Source: Methanothermococcus thermolithotrophicus DSM 2095
GTDB taxonomy: Archaea; AGJL01; Methanococci; Methanococcales; Methanococcaceae
NCBI RefSeq assembly: GCF_946463545.1
Contig: NZ_OX296583.1
Location: 434,001 to 498,000, forward strand
Reading direction: 5' to 3'
Length of the DNA stretch: 64,000 nt
In this document: positions 1 to 9,184 of the stretch, in pieces
How positions within the stretch are numbered: the first letter of the stretch is position 1
Layout: every line of letters starts with the position of its first letter
Notes under the pieces: generated by a model
What the model was told of the DNA's origin: nothing
The model's database searches: none
What the model saw: the letters and a program-made list of their open reading frames with translations, nothing else
Translations under genes and position numbers: made by a program

Positions 1-1555
1 TTCCACCTACAACAGGTATGTTGAAAAATTCTGCCCCATCTGCCAATCCTTTTACAGATTCTTTTAACTGCCAGAACCTTTCTGGTTTCTCCGGGTTTCC
101 AAAGTTCAAGTTGTCAAGCATTCCTATAGGTTTTGCCCCAACTGTTGCCAAATTCCTGACGCTTTCACATACTGTGTTTAAGCTTCCTTCGTAAGGATTT
201 AATTTACAGTACGTGGAGTTGCAGTCTGTTGTTATGGCTATTCCTTTAGGGTAACCATCTATTAACCTTAAAACTGCTGCATCTTTTCCTGGTTTTACCA
301 CAGTTCTCAACTGAACTTCGTGGTCGTACTGCTGGTATATCCATTCTTTTGAGTTAATATTTGGACTCTTCAACAACTTCAAAAGAACTTCGTTTAAGTC
401 TTCAGGCATTTTTATTTCGTCTTTGTTGTCAGGGGTTTCTTTTAAATCTTCTTTTTCTTCCCTATCCAATAAAGTAGCTTCACAGAGAAGTTCAAGAGGT
501 AAATCTACAACGGTTTCTCCATTCATCTTTGCAACTAGTTTTTTTGTATCAGTAGTTTTACCGATTACAGATGCTGGGAGCTCGTATTTTTCAAATATTT
601 TAATTACTTCTTCCTCACTTCCTTCTTCAACAGCTACAAGCATTCTCTCCTGACTTTCTGAAACCATTATTTCATAAGGAGTCATTCCTTCTTCTCTTAA
701 AATTACATTTTCTAAATAGAGCTCTGCCCCAACTCCTCCACTGTAACACATTTCAGAACATGATGAAGTTATACCTGCTGCCCCTAAATCCTTCATAGCT
801 TTTATTTTTCCTGTTTTACATGCTTCTAATGTAGCATCTATCAAACATTTTTCAGTGAATGCGTCCCCAATTTGAACACTTGGTCTGTCTTCTTCACTTT
901 CGCTTGTAAGGTCTTTTGAAGCAAAGGAAGCTCCTCCTATACCGTCTCTTCCAGTACTTCCAACCAATATTAAGGATAATCCTGGTTCTTTTGCACTTCC
1001 AGTTATTATCTCATCTTCGTTTACAAGTCCAATACATACAACGTTTACAAGGTTGTTGTAGTCGTAGGATTTATCAAATTCACATTCTCCACCAACTGTT
1101 GGGACCCCTATTCTGTTTCCGTAGTCCCCGATTCCCTTAACTACACCTTCAATTAACCATCTAACTTTGTCCTTTTCTTCACCTTCAATATCTCCAAATC
1201 TCAAAGCGTCCATTAATGCTATAGGTTTTGCATTCATTGAAATTATATCCCTAACAATTCCACCAACACCTGTAGCTGCACCGTTGTATGGGTCTATGTA
1301 TGATGGGTGGTTGTGGCTTTCCATCGCCATTGCAATACATGTTTTACCATCTACTTTGATTATTGCAGCGTCGTCTCCTGGACCTACTACAATGTTTTGA
1401 TTTTCCTTGATGGTTTTTCCAAACATTCTTAAAAGTTTTTTAGAGCTCCTATATGCACAGTGTTCACTCCAGAGGTTCTCAAACATTCCAACTTCAACAT
1501 CATTTGGTTTTCTACCTAATTTTTCCTCAATATACTTTAAATCGTTTAGATCCAT
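1..1555 (-). CDS. purL: Phosphoribosylformylglycinamidine synthase subunit PurL, 3' part beyond window
   Basis: This is the large, ATP-dependent synthetase subunit of the fourth step of purine synthesis (FGAR to FGAM), which works with PurQ and PurS. About 518 codons are visible; the C-terminus lies beyond the left edge. The translation from the ATG at 1553-1555 begins [17 protein letters not shown]. It then shows the family signatures [28 protein letters not shown] and [10 protein letters not shown], and further on DLGAAGI and SESQERM. The start has a strong Shine-Dalgarno sequence (GGAGGAACACT before ATG). purD lies elsewhere in the window (22.3-23.7 kb), so the purine genes are scattered. 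The identification is secure. Confidence 0.96.
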   Translation of the reverse strand, partial: MDLNDLKYIEEKLGRKPNDVEVGMFENLWSEHCAYRSSKKLLRMFGKTIKENQNIVVGPGDDAAIIKVDGKTCIAMAMESHNHPSYIDPYNGAATGVGGIVRDIISMNAKPIALMDALRFGDIEGEEKDKVRWLIEGVVKGIGDYGNRIGVPTVGGECEFDKSYDYNNLVNVVCIGLVNEDEIITGSAKEPGLSLILVGSTGRDGIGGASFASKDLTSESEEDRPSVQIGDAFTEKCLIDATLEACKTGKIKAMKDLGAAGITSSCSEMCYSGGVGAELYLENVILREEGMTPYEIMVSESQERMLVAVEEGSEEEVIKIFEKYELPASVIGKTTDTKKLVAKMNGETVVDLPLELLCEATLLDREEKEDLKETPDNKDEIKMPEDLNEVLLKLLKSPNINSKEWIYQQYDHEVQLRTVVKPGKDAAVLRLIDGYPKGIAITTDCNSTYCKLNPYEGSLNTVCESVRNLATVGAKPIGMLDNLNFGNPEKPERFWQLKESVKGLADGAEFFNIPVVGG

Positions 1556-1633
1556 AGTGTTCCTCCAAAAATTTAAAATGATATTTGAATAATAACTTAT
1601 GCATATTTAAATTTAATCAATATATTTAATGTG

Positions 1634-3088
1634 TTATTGCTTGGAAAGGCTACCTACTATAACATTGTCCTTTGTTCTCAGGATTCTAACTTTAACCGTT
1701 TTTCCTATAAGTTTATTTTCATTCTTATGGATAAAACCTTCGGTTTTGATACCTCCCTTTGGAGGACTTATTATCTGTATCAATCTATCTTTTGCAACCC
1801 CTATTACTTCTCCCTGGATTCTTCCGCCCATAACAACCTTTGCATTCACAACTTCGTTTATTTTAAATGGACATGGTAGTTTTTTTCTTCTATGGCTTCC
1901 AAAATCTTCAGATAATGAAACCCTGAGCTTAACGTTAATTCCTTTTTTCTCATATTCGTTTTCATAGGTTTTAAGTAAATCATAAAATTTTTTAAACTCC
2001 CAAATCCTCATTTTCTTTACTCGCCTTCCAAACTGGTATGTTAAACACAATTGAACCCCTAGGATAGGATTTTTCTTTTTTGTTAGCGGATTTATGATAT
2101 TTTGAGGATTTTTACATTCTAAATCAACTGCATAATCAATTACTTTTTTAAATTCCCCATCGTTTACATTTGGCAGGAGTAATGGAGCTATTAAAAGATG
2201 GATTTTTGAATTCTTTATATATTCAGCCAATTCCAAGATTTTTTCGATTTTATAATCTCTTTTACCAGATAGCATCTTTGACATTCTCTCATCTAATGCA
2301 TTGATGGATAGATTTATTCTATGCAATCCTGCCTCTTCTAATTCATCCACCAATTTATACGATAAATCCACACCATTGGATTGCATGGTCACGATTCCAT
2401 TTCCCTCTTTGTTTATTTCATTTAAATCTTGAACTAAATCTGGTAACGGATGGTATAATGTAGGTTCTCCTTGACCGTCCAGGTGAGCTTCTATGTGTTT
2501 GTTGCCCTTGAACTCAACAATTTTTTTGTACTCTTCAACTAAATAATCTTTATCAACATAATAGTCGTTTTTTCGTGTTTTAGAATGTTTTCCTTCATCA
2601 ACAGAACAGAATGGACAGTTTATGTTACATCCACTTAACCCTCTAACCTGTATAACGTTCGTACCCCTATCAATCAAACCAAAGGCAGTATGTCCTATTA
2701 ATGGGATAGGTTGGAATATATAGTATGTTTTTCTACCTGTGGTTTTATTAACCAAATTTTGAGCTAGATTTAAAGAAATCGAATTCAATATACCTGACTT
2801 TATAGATTCAGCCTTTATTTTGGAGGGTTCAGAAATATTGCCCCCACTGAGCTCGTCATCAAACTCTTTTAGAATGATTTTTTCATCCAATAATTCCACA
2901 TCATAGTTTAGGGGCACCTTACAGCAATAATTTTTATTTATTTCTAGCAATAACTCATTTTCAAGGGTATCAATATCGATACCTGTAATCATCTTAAACT
3001 GACTTAAATCCAGTGAAATATCTTGAAGATATGAACTATCCTTATGCCTATTTTCGTTTTTCATTTTTTTAGTTCTGTGTTTTTTCAT
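1634..3088 (-). CDS. Radical SAM protein with C-terminal TRAM domain
   Basis: This 484-residue protein has a radical SAM CxxxCxxC motif at Cys154, Cys158 and Cys161, followed by motifs of the SAM-binding barrel (HLDGQGEPTLYHP, TMQSNGVDLS). Residues about 420-484 form a TRAM-like beta-barrel (VVNAKVVMGGRIQGEVIGV ... KTVKVRILRTKDN), a putative RNA-binding module. Radical SAM plus TRAM suggests an RNA-modifying enzyme, but it is not a methylthiotransferase of the MiaB/MtaB type, because the N-terminal cysteine domain of that family is absent. The substrate is unknown. A GGTGGG motif precedes the ATG at 3088. It is transcribed in the same direction as purL, 78 bp away. Confidence 0.85.
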   Translation of the reverse strand: MKKHRTKKMKNENRHKDSSYLQDISLDLSQFKMITGIDIDTLENELLLEINKNYCCKVPLNYDVELLDEKIILKEFDDELSGGNISEPSKIKAESIKSGILNSISLNLAQNLVNKTTGRKTYYIFQPIPLIGHTAFGLIDRGTNVIQVRGLSGCNINCPFCSVDEGKHSKTRKNDYYVDKDYLVEEYKKIVEFKGNKHIEAHLDGQGEPTLYHPLPDLVQDLNEINKEGNGIVTMQSNGVDLSYKLVDELEEAGLHRINLSINALDERMSKMLSGKRDYKIEKILELAEYIKNSKIHLLIAPLLLPNVNDGEFKKVIDYAVDLECKNPQNIINPLTKKKNPILGVQLCLTYQFGRRVKKMRIWEFKKFYDLLKTYENEYEKKGINVKLRVSLSEDFGSHRRKKLPCPFKINEVVNAKVVMGGRIQGEVIGVAKDRLIQIISPPKGGIKTEGFIHKNENKLIGKTVKVRILRTKDNVIVGSLSKQ

Positions 3089-3230
3089 GATAACCCACCA
3101 TATGTGTATATATGTTTTATCAAACCATTATCAAAACTATGATAGTCAAATATTAATTATCAAACAACTATATTGTTTTACTGGTTATTGAACAGGTGAT
3201 TGAACAAATTCCTATGAATTAGTTGAATAA

Positions 3231-3349
3231 TCATAGGTTATTCAACTCTCAACAAAAACAAATGTTTTTGTGAGTCAGCAAATTCCTTTGGAATTTGCTT
3301 CGATCCCTGTAGCTTCGCTACAGTGGATGTAGCTCACCTTCGATTCTCT
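3231..3349. repeat. Cluster of small hairpin elements upstream of nob1
   Basis: Four inverted repeats lie side by side between the divergent radical SAM and nob1 genes. They are at about 3223-3243 (arms TGAATAA/TTATTCA), 3252-3271 (arms ACAAAAAC/GTTTTTGT), 3278-3298 (arms GCAAATTCC/GGAATTTGC) and 3307-3323 (arms CTGTAGC/GCTACAG). The tail GTAGCTCACCTTCGATTCTC resembles the GTAGCTC...CCGATT tail seen in other copies. Each arm pair is different yet perfectly paired. The cluster ends just before the nob1 ribosome-binding site, so it probably lies in the nob1 5' leader. Confidence 0.7.
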
Positions 3350-3360
3350 CAGGTGATTTA

Positions 3361-3882
3361 ATGATAAAGGTTTTAGATGCTTCAGCTCTTATTCACGATT
3401 ATAATCCAATAATTGAAGATGGTGAACACTACACTACAAACGGCATAATACAAGAGGTTGAATCAAAGAAAGATGTTGTTGCTTTAGCTTTAGAGTACGG
3501 AAAGTTAAAAGTACGTGAACCCCTTAATGAAAGTGTCGAAAAAGTAAGAGAAACTGCCGTAAAAACAGGAGATACTATATCCATACGTGATATTGAAGTA
3601 CTTGCACTCACAATGGATCTAGGAGGTACACTTTATACTGATGACTATGGTATCCAAAATGTAGCTAAAAAATTACGTATTCCAACTAAACCTGTGATTA
3701 CTGAAGGTATAAAGGGAAAGTTTGTCTGGAGAAAAATTTGCAAAGGCTGTAAAAAAATGTACCTAATAGACCATGACGAAGATATATGTGAAGTATGCGG
3801 CAGTGTTTTGGAAAGAAAAATGGTTAAAAATAGGTTAAATAACGTGAAAAATAACAAAGGTAAAAAGAAAGGTAAGAGGTAA
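3361..3882 (+). CDS. nob1: Nob1-like rRNA endoribonuclease (PIN domain plus zinc ribbon)
   Basis: The 173-residue protein has a PIN nuclease domain with acidic residues at Asp6, Glu32, Asp76 and Asp94/Asp95 (motifs VLDASALI, IIQEVES, YTDDYGIQN). A C-terminal zinc ribbon follows, with Cys127, Cys130, Cys143 and Cys146, and then a lysine-rich tail. This is the architecture of Nob1, which trims the 3' end of 16S rRNA during small-subunit maturation. The ATG follows GGTGATTTA, the standard spacing in this window. The gene converges on the small gene at 3884-4162, with a single base between them. Confidence 0.92.
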   Translation: MIKVLDASALIHDYNPIIEDGEHYTTNGIIQEVESKKDVVALALEYGKLKVREPLNESVEKVRETAVKTGDTISIRDIEVLALTMDLGGTLYTDDYGIQNVAKKLRIPTKPVITEGIKGKFVWRKICKGCKKMYLIDHDEDICEVCGSVLERKMVKNRLNNVKNNKGKKKGKR

Positions 3883-3883
3883 T

Positions 3884-4162
3884 CTAAGCAGTTATTGTTT
3901 CATTTTCTCTTTCTTTTTCCTTTTCGACTTTTTTCTCTTCTTCGGTTATAGTTTGTTCTTCAATTTCAACTTTTTCAGCTTTTTCAGGAGATTCGATAGA
4001 TTTTTTTTCTTCATTTATTCTTCTAAAACTAATTCCCAACTCCCCTTCCAATTCAATAGATCCAACTTTAAATTTTACTATTTTTAAGTATTGTTTCAAA
4101 TCCACCCTGATTATAAGCTCTTTATCGCTTAATGCGTTGATCATGCTTTCCAAATCGTCCAT
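3884..4162 (-). CDS. Small hypothetical protein with acidic/lysine-rich tail
   Basis: I do not recognise this 92-residue protein. Residues 1-50 look folded (MDDLESMINALSDKELIIRV ... KVGSIELEGELGISF). The last 40 residues are a low-complexity run of Glu and Lys. A good ribosome-binding site (AGGGG, six bases before ATG) supports translation. It could be a small nucleic-acid- or protein-binding factor, but nothing in the sequence decides this. The stop codon lies one base from that of nob1. Confidence 0.7.
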   Translation of the reverse strand: MDDLESMINALSDKELIIRVDLKQYLKIVKFKVGSIELEGELGISFRRINEEKKSIESPEKAEKVEIEEQTITEEEKKVEKEKERENETITA

Positions 4163-4284
4163 ATTTTACCCCTAAACAGTTTTAAAATTCTATTTATTCT
4201 AATTTAATGTATGCATCCAATATTATTTATATTTTTTTGACAGTCAATTAAAAAATTAATATACATAATAGTTATTTAAATAAT

Positions 4285-4300
4285 AATTTATAAATATTAT
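4285..4300 (+). promoter_or_regulatory. Probable TATA box (box A) of mtd
   Basis: The AT-rich stretch AATTTATAAATATTAT lies about 50 bp before the mtd ATG, with GGTGATACG directly before the start. Transcription about 25 bp downstream would give a leader of roughly 30 nt. A second TATA-like string, ATATATAA, is at 4313-4320 but is probably too close to the start. Confidence 0.4.
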
Positions 4301-4346
4301 ATCAAAATTAAGATATATAATGAGATATTAAATATTTGGTGATACG

Positions 4347-5180
4347 ATGGTTGTGAAAGTAGGAATTATCAAGTGTGGGAATATCGGGATGTCTCCAATT
4401 GTGGACTTAGCATTGGATGAGAGGGCAGATAGAAAAGATATAGATGTTATAGTTTTAAGCAGTGGGGCAAAGATGGGGCCAGAGCAAGTGGAAGAAGTAA
4501 CTACAAAAATGGTAAATGAAGTAAAACCAGATTTTATAGTTTACATAGGACCAAACCCAGCTGCACCAGGTCCAAAAAAAGCAAGAGAAATTTTAAGTAG
4601 CTCAGATATTCCTGCAGTAATTATCGGTGATGCTCCAGGTTTAAAGGCAAAGGACGAAATTGCTGAACAAGGGCTGGGGTATATCATTATAAAATGCGAC
4701 CCAATGATTGGTGCAAGAAGACAGTTTTTAGACCCTGTTGAAATGGCAATGTTTAACGCAGATGTAATAAGAGTGTTGGCAGGTACCGGAGCTCTAAGGG
4801 TTGTACAAAACGCAATTGATGATATGATTAATGCTGTTAAGGAAGAAAAAGAAATTGAATTACCAAAAATAGTTATCAACGAGCAAAAAGCTGTTGAAGC
4901 TATGGAATTTACCAACCCTTACGCAAAGGCAAAGGCAATGGCCGCATTTGTTATGGCTGAAAAAGTTGGAGATGTTGACGTTAAAGGATGCTTCATGACA
5001 AAAGAGATGGAAAAATACATCCCAATTGTAGCATCTGCCCATGAAATGATAAGATATGCTGCTAAATTAGTGGATGAAGCAAGAGAGTTAGAAAAATCAA
5101 CAGATGGTGTAAGTAGAAAACCACACCATCCAGAAGGACAAATATTAAGTAAAAAAGAGTTAATGGAAAAACCAGAATAA
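4347..5180 (+). CDS. mtd: F420-dependent methylenetetrahydromethanopterin dehydrogenase
   Basis: Mtd catalyses reversible hydride transfer between reduced F420 and methenyl-/methylene-H4MPT in the central C1 pathway of methanogenesis. The 277-residue sequence is full length and begins VKVGIIKCGNIGMSPIVDL. It carries the characteristic YIGPNPAAPGPKKAREIL, GLGYIIIKCDPMIGARR and KPHHPEGQILSKKEL segments. It appears to be a single-gene transcription unit with its own promoter. Its F420 cofactor links it to cofD and arfA further along the window. Confidence 0.98.
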   Translation: MVVKVGIIKCGNIGMSPIVDLALDERADRKDIDVIVLSSGAKMGPEQVEEVTTKMVNEVKPDFIVYIGPNPAAPGPKKAREILSSSDIPAVIIGDAPGLKAKDEIAEQGLGYIIIKCDPMIGARRQFLDPVEMAMFNADVIRVLAGTGALRVVQNAIDDMINAVKEEKEIELPKIVINEQKAVEAMEFTNPYAKAKAMAAFVMAEKVGDVDVKGCFMTKEMEKYIPIVASAHEMIRYAAKLVDEARELEKSTDGVSRKPHHPEGQILSKKELMEKPE

Positions 5181-5218
5181 TTTCTTTTAGTTTTTGACTT
5201 ATTTTTAGTATATTTTAT

Positions 5219-5280
5219 TTAATCGGAGCGAACGAAGTGAGCGAAGAGCTACAAAAACCGTTAGGTTTTTGTTTAATCTC
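5219..5280 (-). repeat. Hairpin element, full-length unit with two stems
   Basis: Read on the minus strand, this unit shows the whole pattern of the family. It has an AT-rich hairpin (arms ACAAAAACC/GGTTTTTGT, at 5251-5272), then GTAGCTC, a second GC-richer imperfect palindrome (GCTCACTTCGTTCGC), and a terminal CTCCGATT. The units inside cofD have the same first hairpin and tail but lack the second stem. It lies downstream of mtd. Confidence 0.7.
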
Positions 5281-5297
5281 TTTTTATTTCTTTTTTT

Positions 5298-5442
5298 TCG
5301 TTCTACCAGTTATTCGATAATTTATATAATATTATATTCAATTAAACTTAAATTAAATTTTATTTAAAAAATTCATTAAAATGGTAGAACTGATTAAATA
5401 TAATATAGCATACTATCACATAAAATTGCAGAACGACTATAT
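5298..5442. mobile_element. MITE-like element with TCGTTCT/AGAACGA termini (copy 1, divergent)
   Basis: The left end is TCGTTCTACC at 5298 and the right end is ATTGCAGAACGACTA at about 5425-5439, giving about 140 bp of AT-rich DNA. The right end matches the ends of the copies at 35.0 and 57.8 kb almost exactly; the left match is weaker. There is no coding capacity. The right terminus lies only a few bases before the ribosome-binding site of the downstream activator gene. Confidence 0.45.
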
Positions 5443-5455
5443 TTATGGTGAGATT

Positions 5456-6187
5456 GTGATTTTGGGAATAGATATCGGTTCAACAACTACAAAAATGGTT
5501 TTAATGGACGATAAAAACATAGTTGATTATATTGTAAGAAATATCGGGGTTATCGTGGAAGAAGAGGATGTTTTAAAAATGGTTGAGGAATTCAATGAAA
5601 AATACGATATAGATAAAATAGTTGCCACAGGATATGGGAGGCATAAAATATCCTTTGCAGATAAAATAGTTCCAGAAGTTATAGCCTTAGGAAAAGGGGC
5701 AAATTACTTTTTTAAAGAAGCTGAAGGAGTTATAGATATTGGTGGGCAGGATAGCAAGGTTATAAAGATGGACCACGATGGAAATGTGATTGATTTCATA
5801 CTTTCAGACAAATGTGCCGCTGGAACTGGTAAATTTTTAGAAAAATGTATTGATATACTTAAAATAGACGACGATTTAAACAAATATAAATCAGATGATA
5901 TTGCAAAAATCTCGTCCATGTGTGCAGTCTTTGCAGAAAGTGAGATAATATCTTTGTTATCTAAAAAAACACCAAAAGAGGATATTTTAATGGGTGTTTA
6001 TGAGAGCATATCCAATAGGATTGTTCCGATGGCAAACAAGATGAAGATGAATAATATAGTTTTTAGTGGAGGGGTTGCCAAAAATTCTGTTTTGATAGAG
6101 GTTTTAGAAAATAAGTTAAATAAAAAATTACTGGTTCCAGAAGAACCCCAAATAGTATGCTGTGTTGGAGCTTGTTTGATGATTTAA
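5456..6187 (+). CDS. ATPase activator of a double-cubane / 2-hydroxyacyl-CoA dehydratase-type enzyme
   Basis: This ASKHA-fold ATPase has the HgdC/BadF/BcrA type. It shows the phosphate-binding GIDIGSTTTKMVLMD, VIDIGGQDSKVI and FSGGVAKN motifs. Cys120 and Cys156 (in DKCAAGTGKFLE and MCAVFAESE) are the residues that bridge a [4Fe-4S] cluster between two subunits in the family. Such proteins inject low-potential electrons, driven by ATP, into a partner iron-sulfur enzyme. I start it at the GTG at 5456, after GGTGAGATT, giving 243 residues. An upstream in-frame ATG at 5381 would add 25 residues encoded by repeat DNA. The partner is almost certainly the next gene. Confidence 0.88.
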   Translation: MILGIDIGSTTTKMVLMDDKNIVDYIVRNIGVIVEEEDVLKMVEEFNEKYDIDKIVATGYGRHKISFADKIVPEVIALGKGANYFFKEAEGVIDIGGQDSKVIKMDHDGNVIDFILSDKCAAGTGKFLEKCIDILKIDDDLNKYKSDDIAKISSMCAVFAESEIISLLSKKTPKEDILMGVYESISNRIVPMANKMKMNNIVFSGGVAKNSVLIEVLENKLNKKLLVPEEPQIVCCVGACLMI

Positions 6188-6392
6188 TTATATTTAACCA
6201 TTGAATGAAAAGGAAAAAGAAGGAAAAACACATTAAAATTTATTTATTTTTTTATTAACCGTATTGTCATTAAAAAATCTAATAAAAACATTTATATTTT
6301 ATAAATAACGGTATATAAATTAGTTTTTAAGTATAATTAATCAGAATATTAAAAAATCTAATAACAAAGTGCTTATTAAGTATGGTGAAACG

Positions 6393-7514
6393 ATGAGTGA
6401 CCTGAACGCTATAAATGAATTAAACGAAGCATTTGCAAATAGAAAAGACCAGCTCTACAAACAAAAAGAAGAAGGAAGAAAAGTATTTGGTCTTTTTTGC
6501 TCATTTGTGCCAACTGAATTAATTTTAGCCGCCAATGGAATCCCTGTAGGATTATGCGGAGGTAAAGACACAACAATTCCTGCTGCAGAAGAGGATTTAC
6601 CAAGAAATATCTGCCCGTTAATAAAATCATCCTATGGATTCAAAAAAACAAAATCCTGTCCATACTTTGAAGCTGCAGATGTTGTTATTGGAGAAACCAC
6701 CTGTGATGGAAAAAAGAAAATGTTCGAGCTCATGGAAAAAATGGTTCCAATGCATATAATGCAACTACCACACTTCAGAGATGAAAGATCAGCTAAACTT
6801 TGGTTAAACGAAGTTGAAGATCTTAAAAAAATGATTGAAGAAACCACAGGAAACGAAATTACCGAAGAAAAACTTAAGGAAGCAATAGACAAAGTAAATG
6901 AAATGAGAAAATTACTCTACAAGACCTATGAACTAAGGGCTAAAACACCAACACCAATTAAAGGTACCGAAGCATTAAAATTATTCCAATTGGCATACTT
7001 ACTCGATATCGATACTTTAATACCTATCTTTGAGAAGTTGGTAAAAGAGTTGGAAGAAAAAGTTGAGAAAGGGGAAGGTTACGAAGGAAAAAGAATTTTG
7101 ATATCTGGCTGCCCAATGGTTGCAGGTAACACAAAAATTGTTGATTTAATAGAGGAAGTTGGCGGAGTTGTTGTAGGCGAAGAAAGCTGTACTGGAACAA
7201 GACAGTTTGAAAACTTAGTTGAAGGCTACGATTTAGAAAAATTGGCTGAAAGATACTTTAAAATACCATGTGCATGTGTATTCAAAAACGATGATAGAAT
7301 TAAAAGAATAAAAGAGCTCGTAAAAGAGCAGAACGCCGATGGTGTAGTTTACTACACATTACAATACTGCCACACATTTAACGTGGAAGGGGCAAGAGTT
7401 GAAGAAGAACTTAAAAAAGAAGGTATTCCAATCATTAGGATTGAAACCGATTATTCAGAAAACGATAAGGAACAGTTAAAAACAAGATTAGAAGCATTTA
7501 TTGAAATGATTTAA
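6393..7514 (+). CDS. Double-cubane cluster-type / 2-hydroxyacyl-CoA dehydratase (HgdB/FldC) family protein
   Basis: The 373-residue protein matches the 2-hydroxyglutaryl-CoA dehydratase component family. Its conserved cysteines occur in [57 protein letters not shown] and YCH. CDGKKKM and the single large subunit are more like the double-cubane [8Fe-9S] proteins than the two-subunit acyl-CoA dehydratases. Those proteins reduce small substrates using electrons from an ATP-driven activator, here the gene just upstream. The physiological substrate is unknown. The start at 6393 follows GGTGAAACG; the upstream ATG at 6369 lacks a ribosome-binding site. Confidence 0.85.
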   Translation: MSDLNAINELNEAFANRKDQLYKQKEEGRKVFGLFCSFVPTELILAANGIPVGLCGGKDTTIPAAEEDLPRNICPLIKSSYGFKKTKSCPYFEAADVVIGETTCDGKKKMFELMEKMVPMHIMQLPHFRDERSAKLWLNEVEDLKKMIEETTGNEITEEKLKEAIDKVNEMRKLLYKTYELRAKTPTPIKGTEALKLFQLAYLLDIDTLIPIFEKLVKELEEKVEKGEGYEGKRILISGCPMVAGNTKIVDLIEEVGGVVVGEESCTGTRQFENLVEGYDLEKLAERYFKIPCACVFKNDDRIKRIKELVKEQNADGVVYYTLQYCHTFNVEGARVEEELKKEGIPIIRIETDYSENDKEQLKTRLEAFIEMI

Positions 7515-7556
7515 TTCTCTTTATTTTATTTTTTTATCATATTTTTTATTTTACAA
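7515..7556 (+). terminator. T-rich probable terminator
   Basis: Immediately after the dehydratase-like gene lie repeated T tracts (TTTATTTTATTTTTTTATCATATTTTTT, given here as several runs of 4-7 T within about 40 bp). This is typical of archaeal oligo-T termination. No hairpin is needed or seen. Confidence 0.35.
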
Positions 7557-7569
7557 AAAAGGCGATATT

Positions 7570-8287
7570 GTGAAAAAAATTAGTGTATTTACCGGAATAT
7601 TAATTGTATGTTCCATGCTACTTCTAAGTGGTTGTGTGGGAACATCAGCTGACCAGAATGCCGATAATAACAAAATAACAATAAGTATGGCTGGAGGGAC
7701 TGGTTGATATAGGAATGGCTGGAAGGGATTTAAAATCCGAAGAAAAGGAAAAATATCCTGATTTAATTGTTTATAAAATCGGCATTGACGGTGTGGCAAT
7801 TGTAGTCAATCCGTCAAATCCATTAAACGATTTATCAAAAGATCAGTTAAAAAAGATATTTGCAGGGGAAATTACTAACTGGAAGGATGTCGGAGGAAAT
7901 GATGCTCCAATAAATATATACACAAGGGATGAAATGAGTGGAACAAGAGATACTTTTTGGAAACAGGCTCTTGATAAGGGAACTATTACCGATAAATCTG
8001 TTGTAGTTGCATCAAATGGGGAAATGAAAACAAAAATTTCCACAGATGAAAATGGAATTGGTTATATATCTATAGGATATGTGGATAAATCAGTTAAAGC
8101 CATTAAACTGGATGGAATAGAACCAAGTCAAGAAAATGTCAAAAAAGGTATCTATACAGTATATCGACCTTTGAATTTAATAACCAATGGGGAACCAGAT
8201 GGAATTGTTAAAGAATACATTAACTATATATTAAGCCCTGATGGTCAAAAAATCGTTAAAGATAAAGGATTTCTACCTGTAAGATAA
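7570..8287 (+). pseudogene. pstS: Phosphate-binding lipoprotein PstS, internally deleted and frameshifted
   Basis: The GTG at 7570, after GGCGATATT, starts a normal lipoprotein leader (VKKISVFTGILIVCSMLLLSGC) followed by ITISMAGGTG and a stop at 7705. The reading then continues one frame over as VDIGMAGRDLKSEEKEKYPDL, through EITNWKDVGGND and DEMSGTRDTFWKQAL, to KGFLPVR at 8287. In intact PstS proteins about 45-55 residues lie between these two parts, including the phosphate-binding STT segment. The gene therefore has an internal deletion with a frameshift at about 7700. No pstCAB genes are nearby. The downstream 190 codons could still be translated from the ATG at 7715, but would lack part of the ligand site. 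Confidence 0.85.
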
Positions 8288-8399
8288 GTATTTTCTTTTT
8301 TATATTTTAATTATTATATATTGTTAACATATCTATTTTAAAAATATATTATATCATATCCATATTATGATTTTTTATTTCTTTTTATAAGGTGAAACT

Positions 8400-9068
8400 G
8401 TGAAAATAGCTTCATTATATTCTGGTGGTAAAGATTCTGCCTATGCACTTCTATGGGCTTTAAATCAAGGTTGGGATGTTGAATATATTGTTAATGTAGT
8501 TTCAAAGAACAAAGAAAGCTATATGTTCCATATCCCAAATGTGGAACTAACCGATTTAGTTTCTGAAAGTGCAGGAATTCCAATGGTTAAAGTAATTACA
8601 AAAGGAGAAAAAGAAAAAGAGATATTGGATTTGAAAAAAGCCTTAGAAAAATTAGATATTGACGGGGTTGTAAGCGGAGCTCTGGCAAGTGAGTACCAGA
8701 GAACAAGGATAGATCACATCTGTGAAGAAATTGGTATAAAATCCTTTGCCCCACTTTGGCATAAAGATCAGGAGTTAATATTGCGAGATTCTTCAAAATT
8801 CTTTGATTTTAGAGTTGTAAGTGTGGCAGCTTACGGTTTAGGTAAAGAATGGTTAGGCAAGAGAATCACCGAAGAAAATATAGAAAAACTCCTTAAAATA
8901 ATGGAAAAATATAGGATAAATAGAGCATTTGAAGGCGGAGAAGCTGAAACCTTCGTATTTGATGCCCCATTCTTTAGAGAAAAAATTGAAGTTTTAGATT
9001 ATGAAGTAATTTGGGATGGATTAAGTGGATTTTACATAGTTAAGGATGCTCAGTTGGTTCCCAAATAA
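8400..9068 (+). CDS. dph6: Diphthine--ammonia ligase-like ATP pyrophosphatase
   Basis: The 222-residue protein has the PP-loop [10 protein letters not shown] at residues 8-17 and the family motifs [23 protein letters not shown] and [14 protein letters not shown]. Dph6 amidates diphthine on elongation factor 2 in the last step of diphthamide synthesis. The start is the GTG at 8400 after GGTGAAACT. It stands alone between the pstS remnant and the convergent LamG gene. Assignment to diphthamide synthesis is by family; the ATP pyrophosphatase fold is directly visible. Confidence 0.88.
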   Translation: MKIASLYSGGKDSAYALLWALNQGWDVEYIVNVVSKNKESYMFHIPNVELTDLVSESAGIPMVKVITKGEKEKEILDLKKALEKLDIDGVVSGALASEYQRTRIDHICEEIGIKSFAPLWHKDQELILRDSSKFFDFRVVSVAAYGLGKEWLGKRITEENIEKLLKIMEKYRINRAFEGGEAETFVFDAPFFREKIEVLDYEVIWDGLSGFYIVKDAQLVPK

Positions 9069-9127
9069 TACATTAAACTATTTTGTTTATATTTCTTTAA
9101 AAAAATAATATTTAGATTACTTAATGA

Positions 9128-9184
9128 AATCCAAGGCTTTCATAAGTCAACAAATCTCTTTTTCTCAAAAGAGATTGTTTCGAT
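9128..9184. repeat. Hairpin element between convergent genes
   Basis: This copy has long arms ACAAATCTCTTTT/AAAAGAGATTGT (about 9150-9179) followed by TTTCGATTT. It resembles the AACAAAA...CGATT hairpin family elsewhere in the window. It lies between the 3' ends of dph6 and the LamG gene. Confidence 0.55.

Noticed and set aside
5381-5455. N-terminal extension of the activator ATPase
   Set aside because: The 25 residues come from AT-rich repeat DNA. The GTG at 5456 has the correct GGTG spacing and matches the family start.
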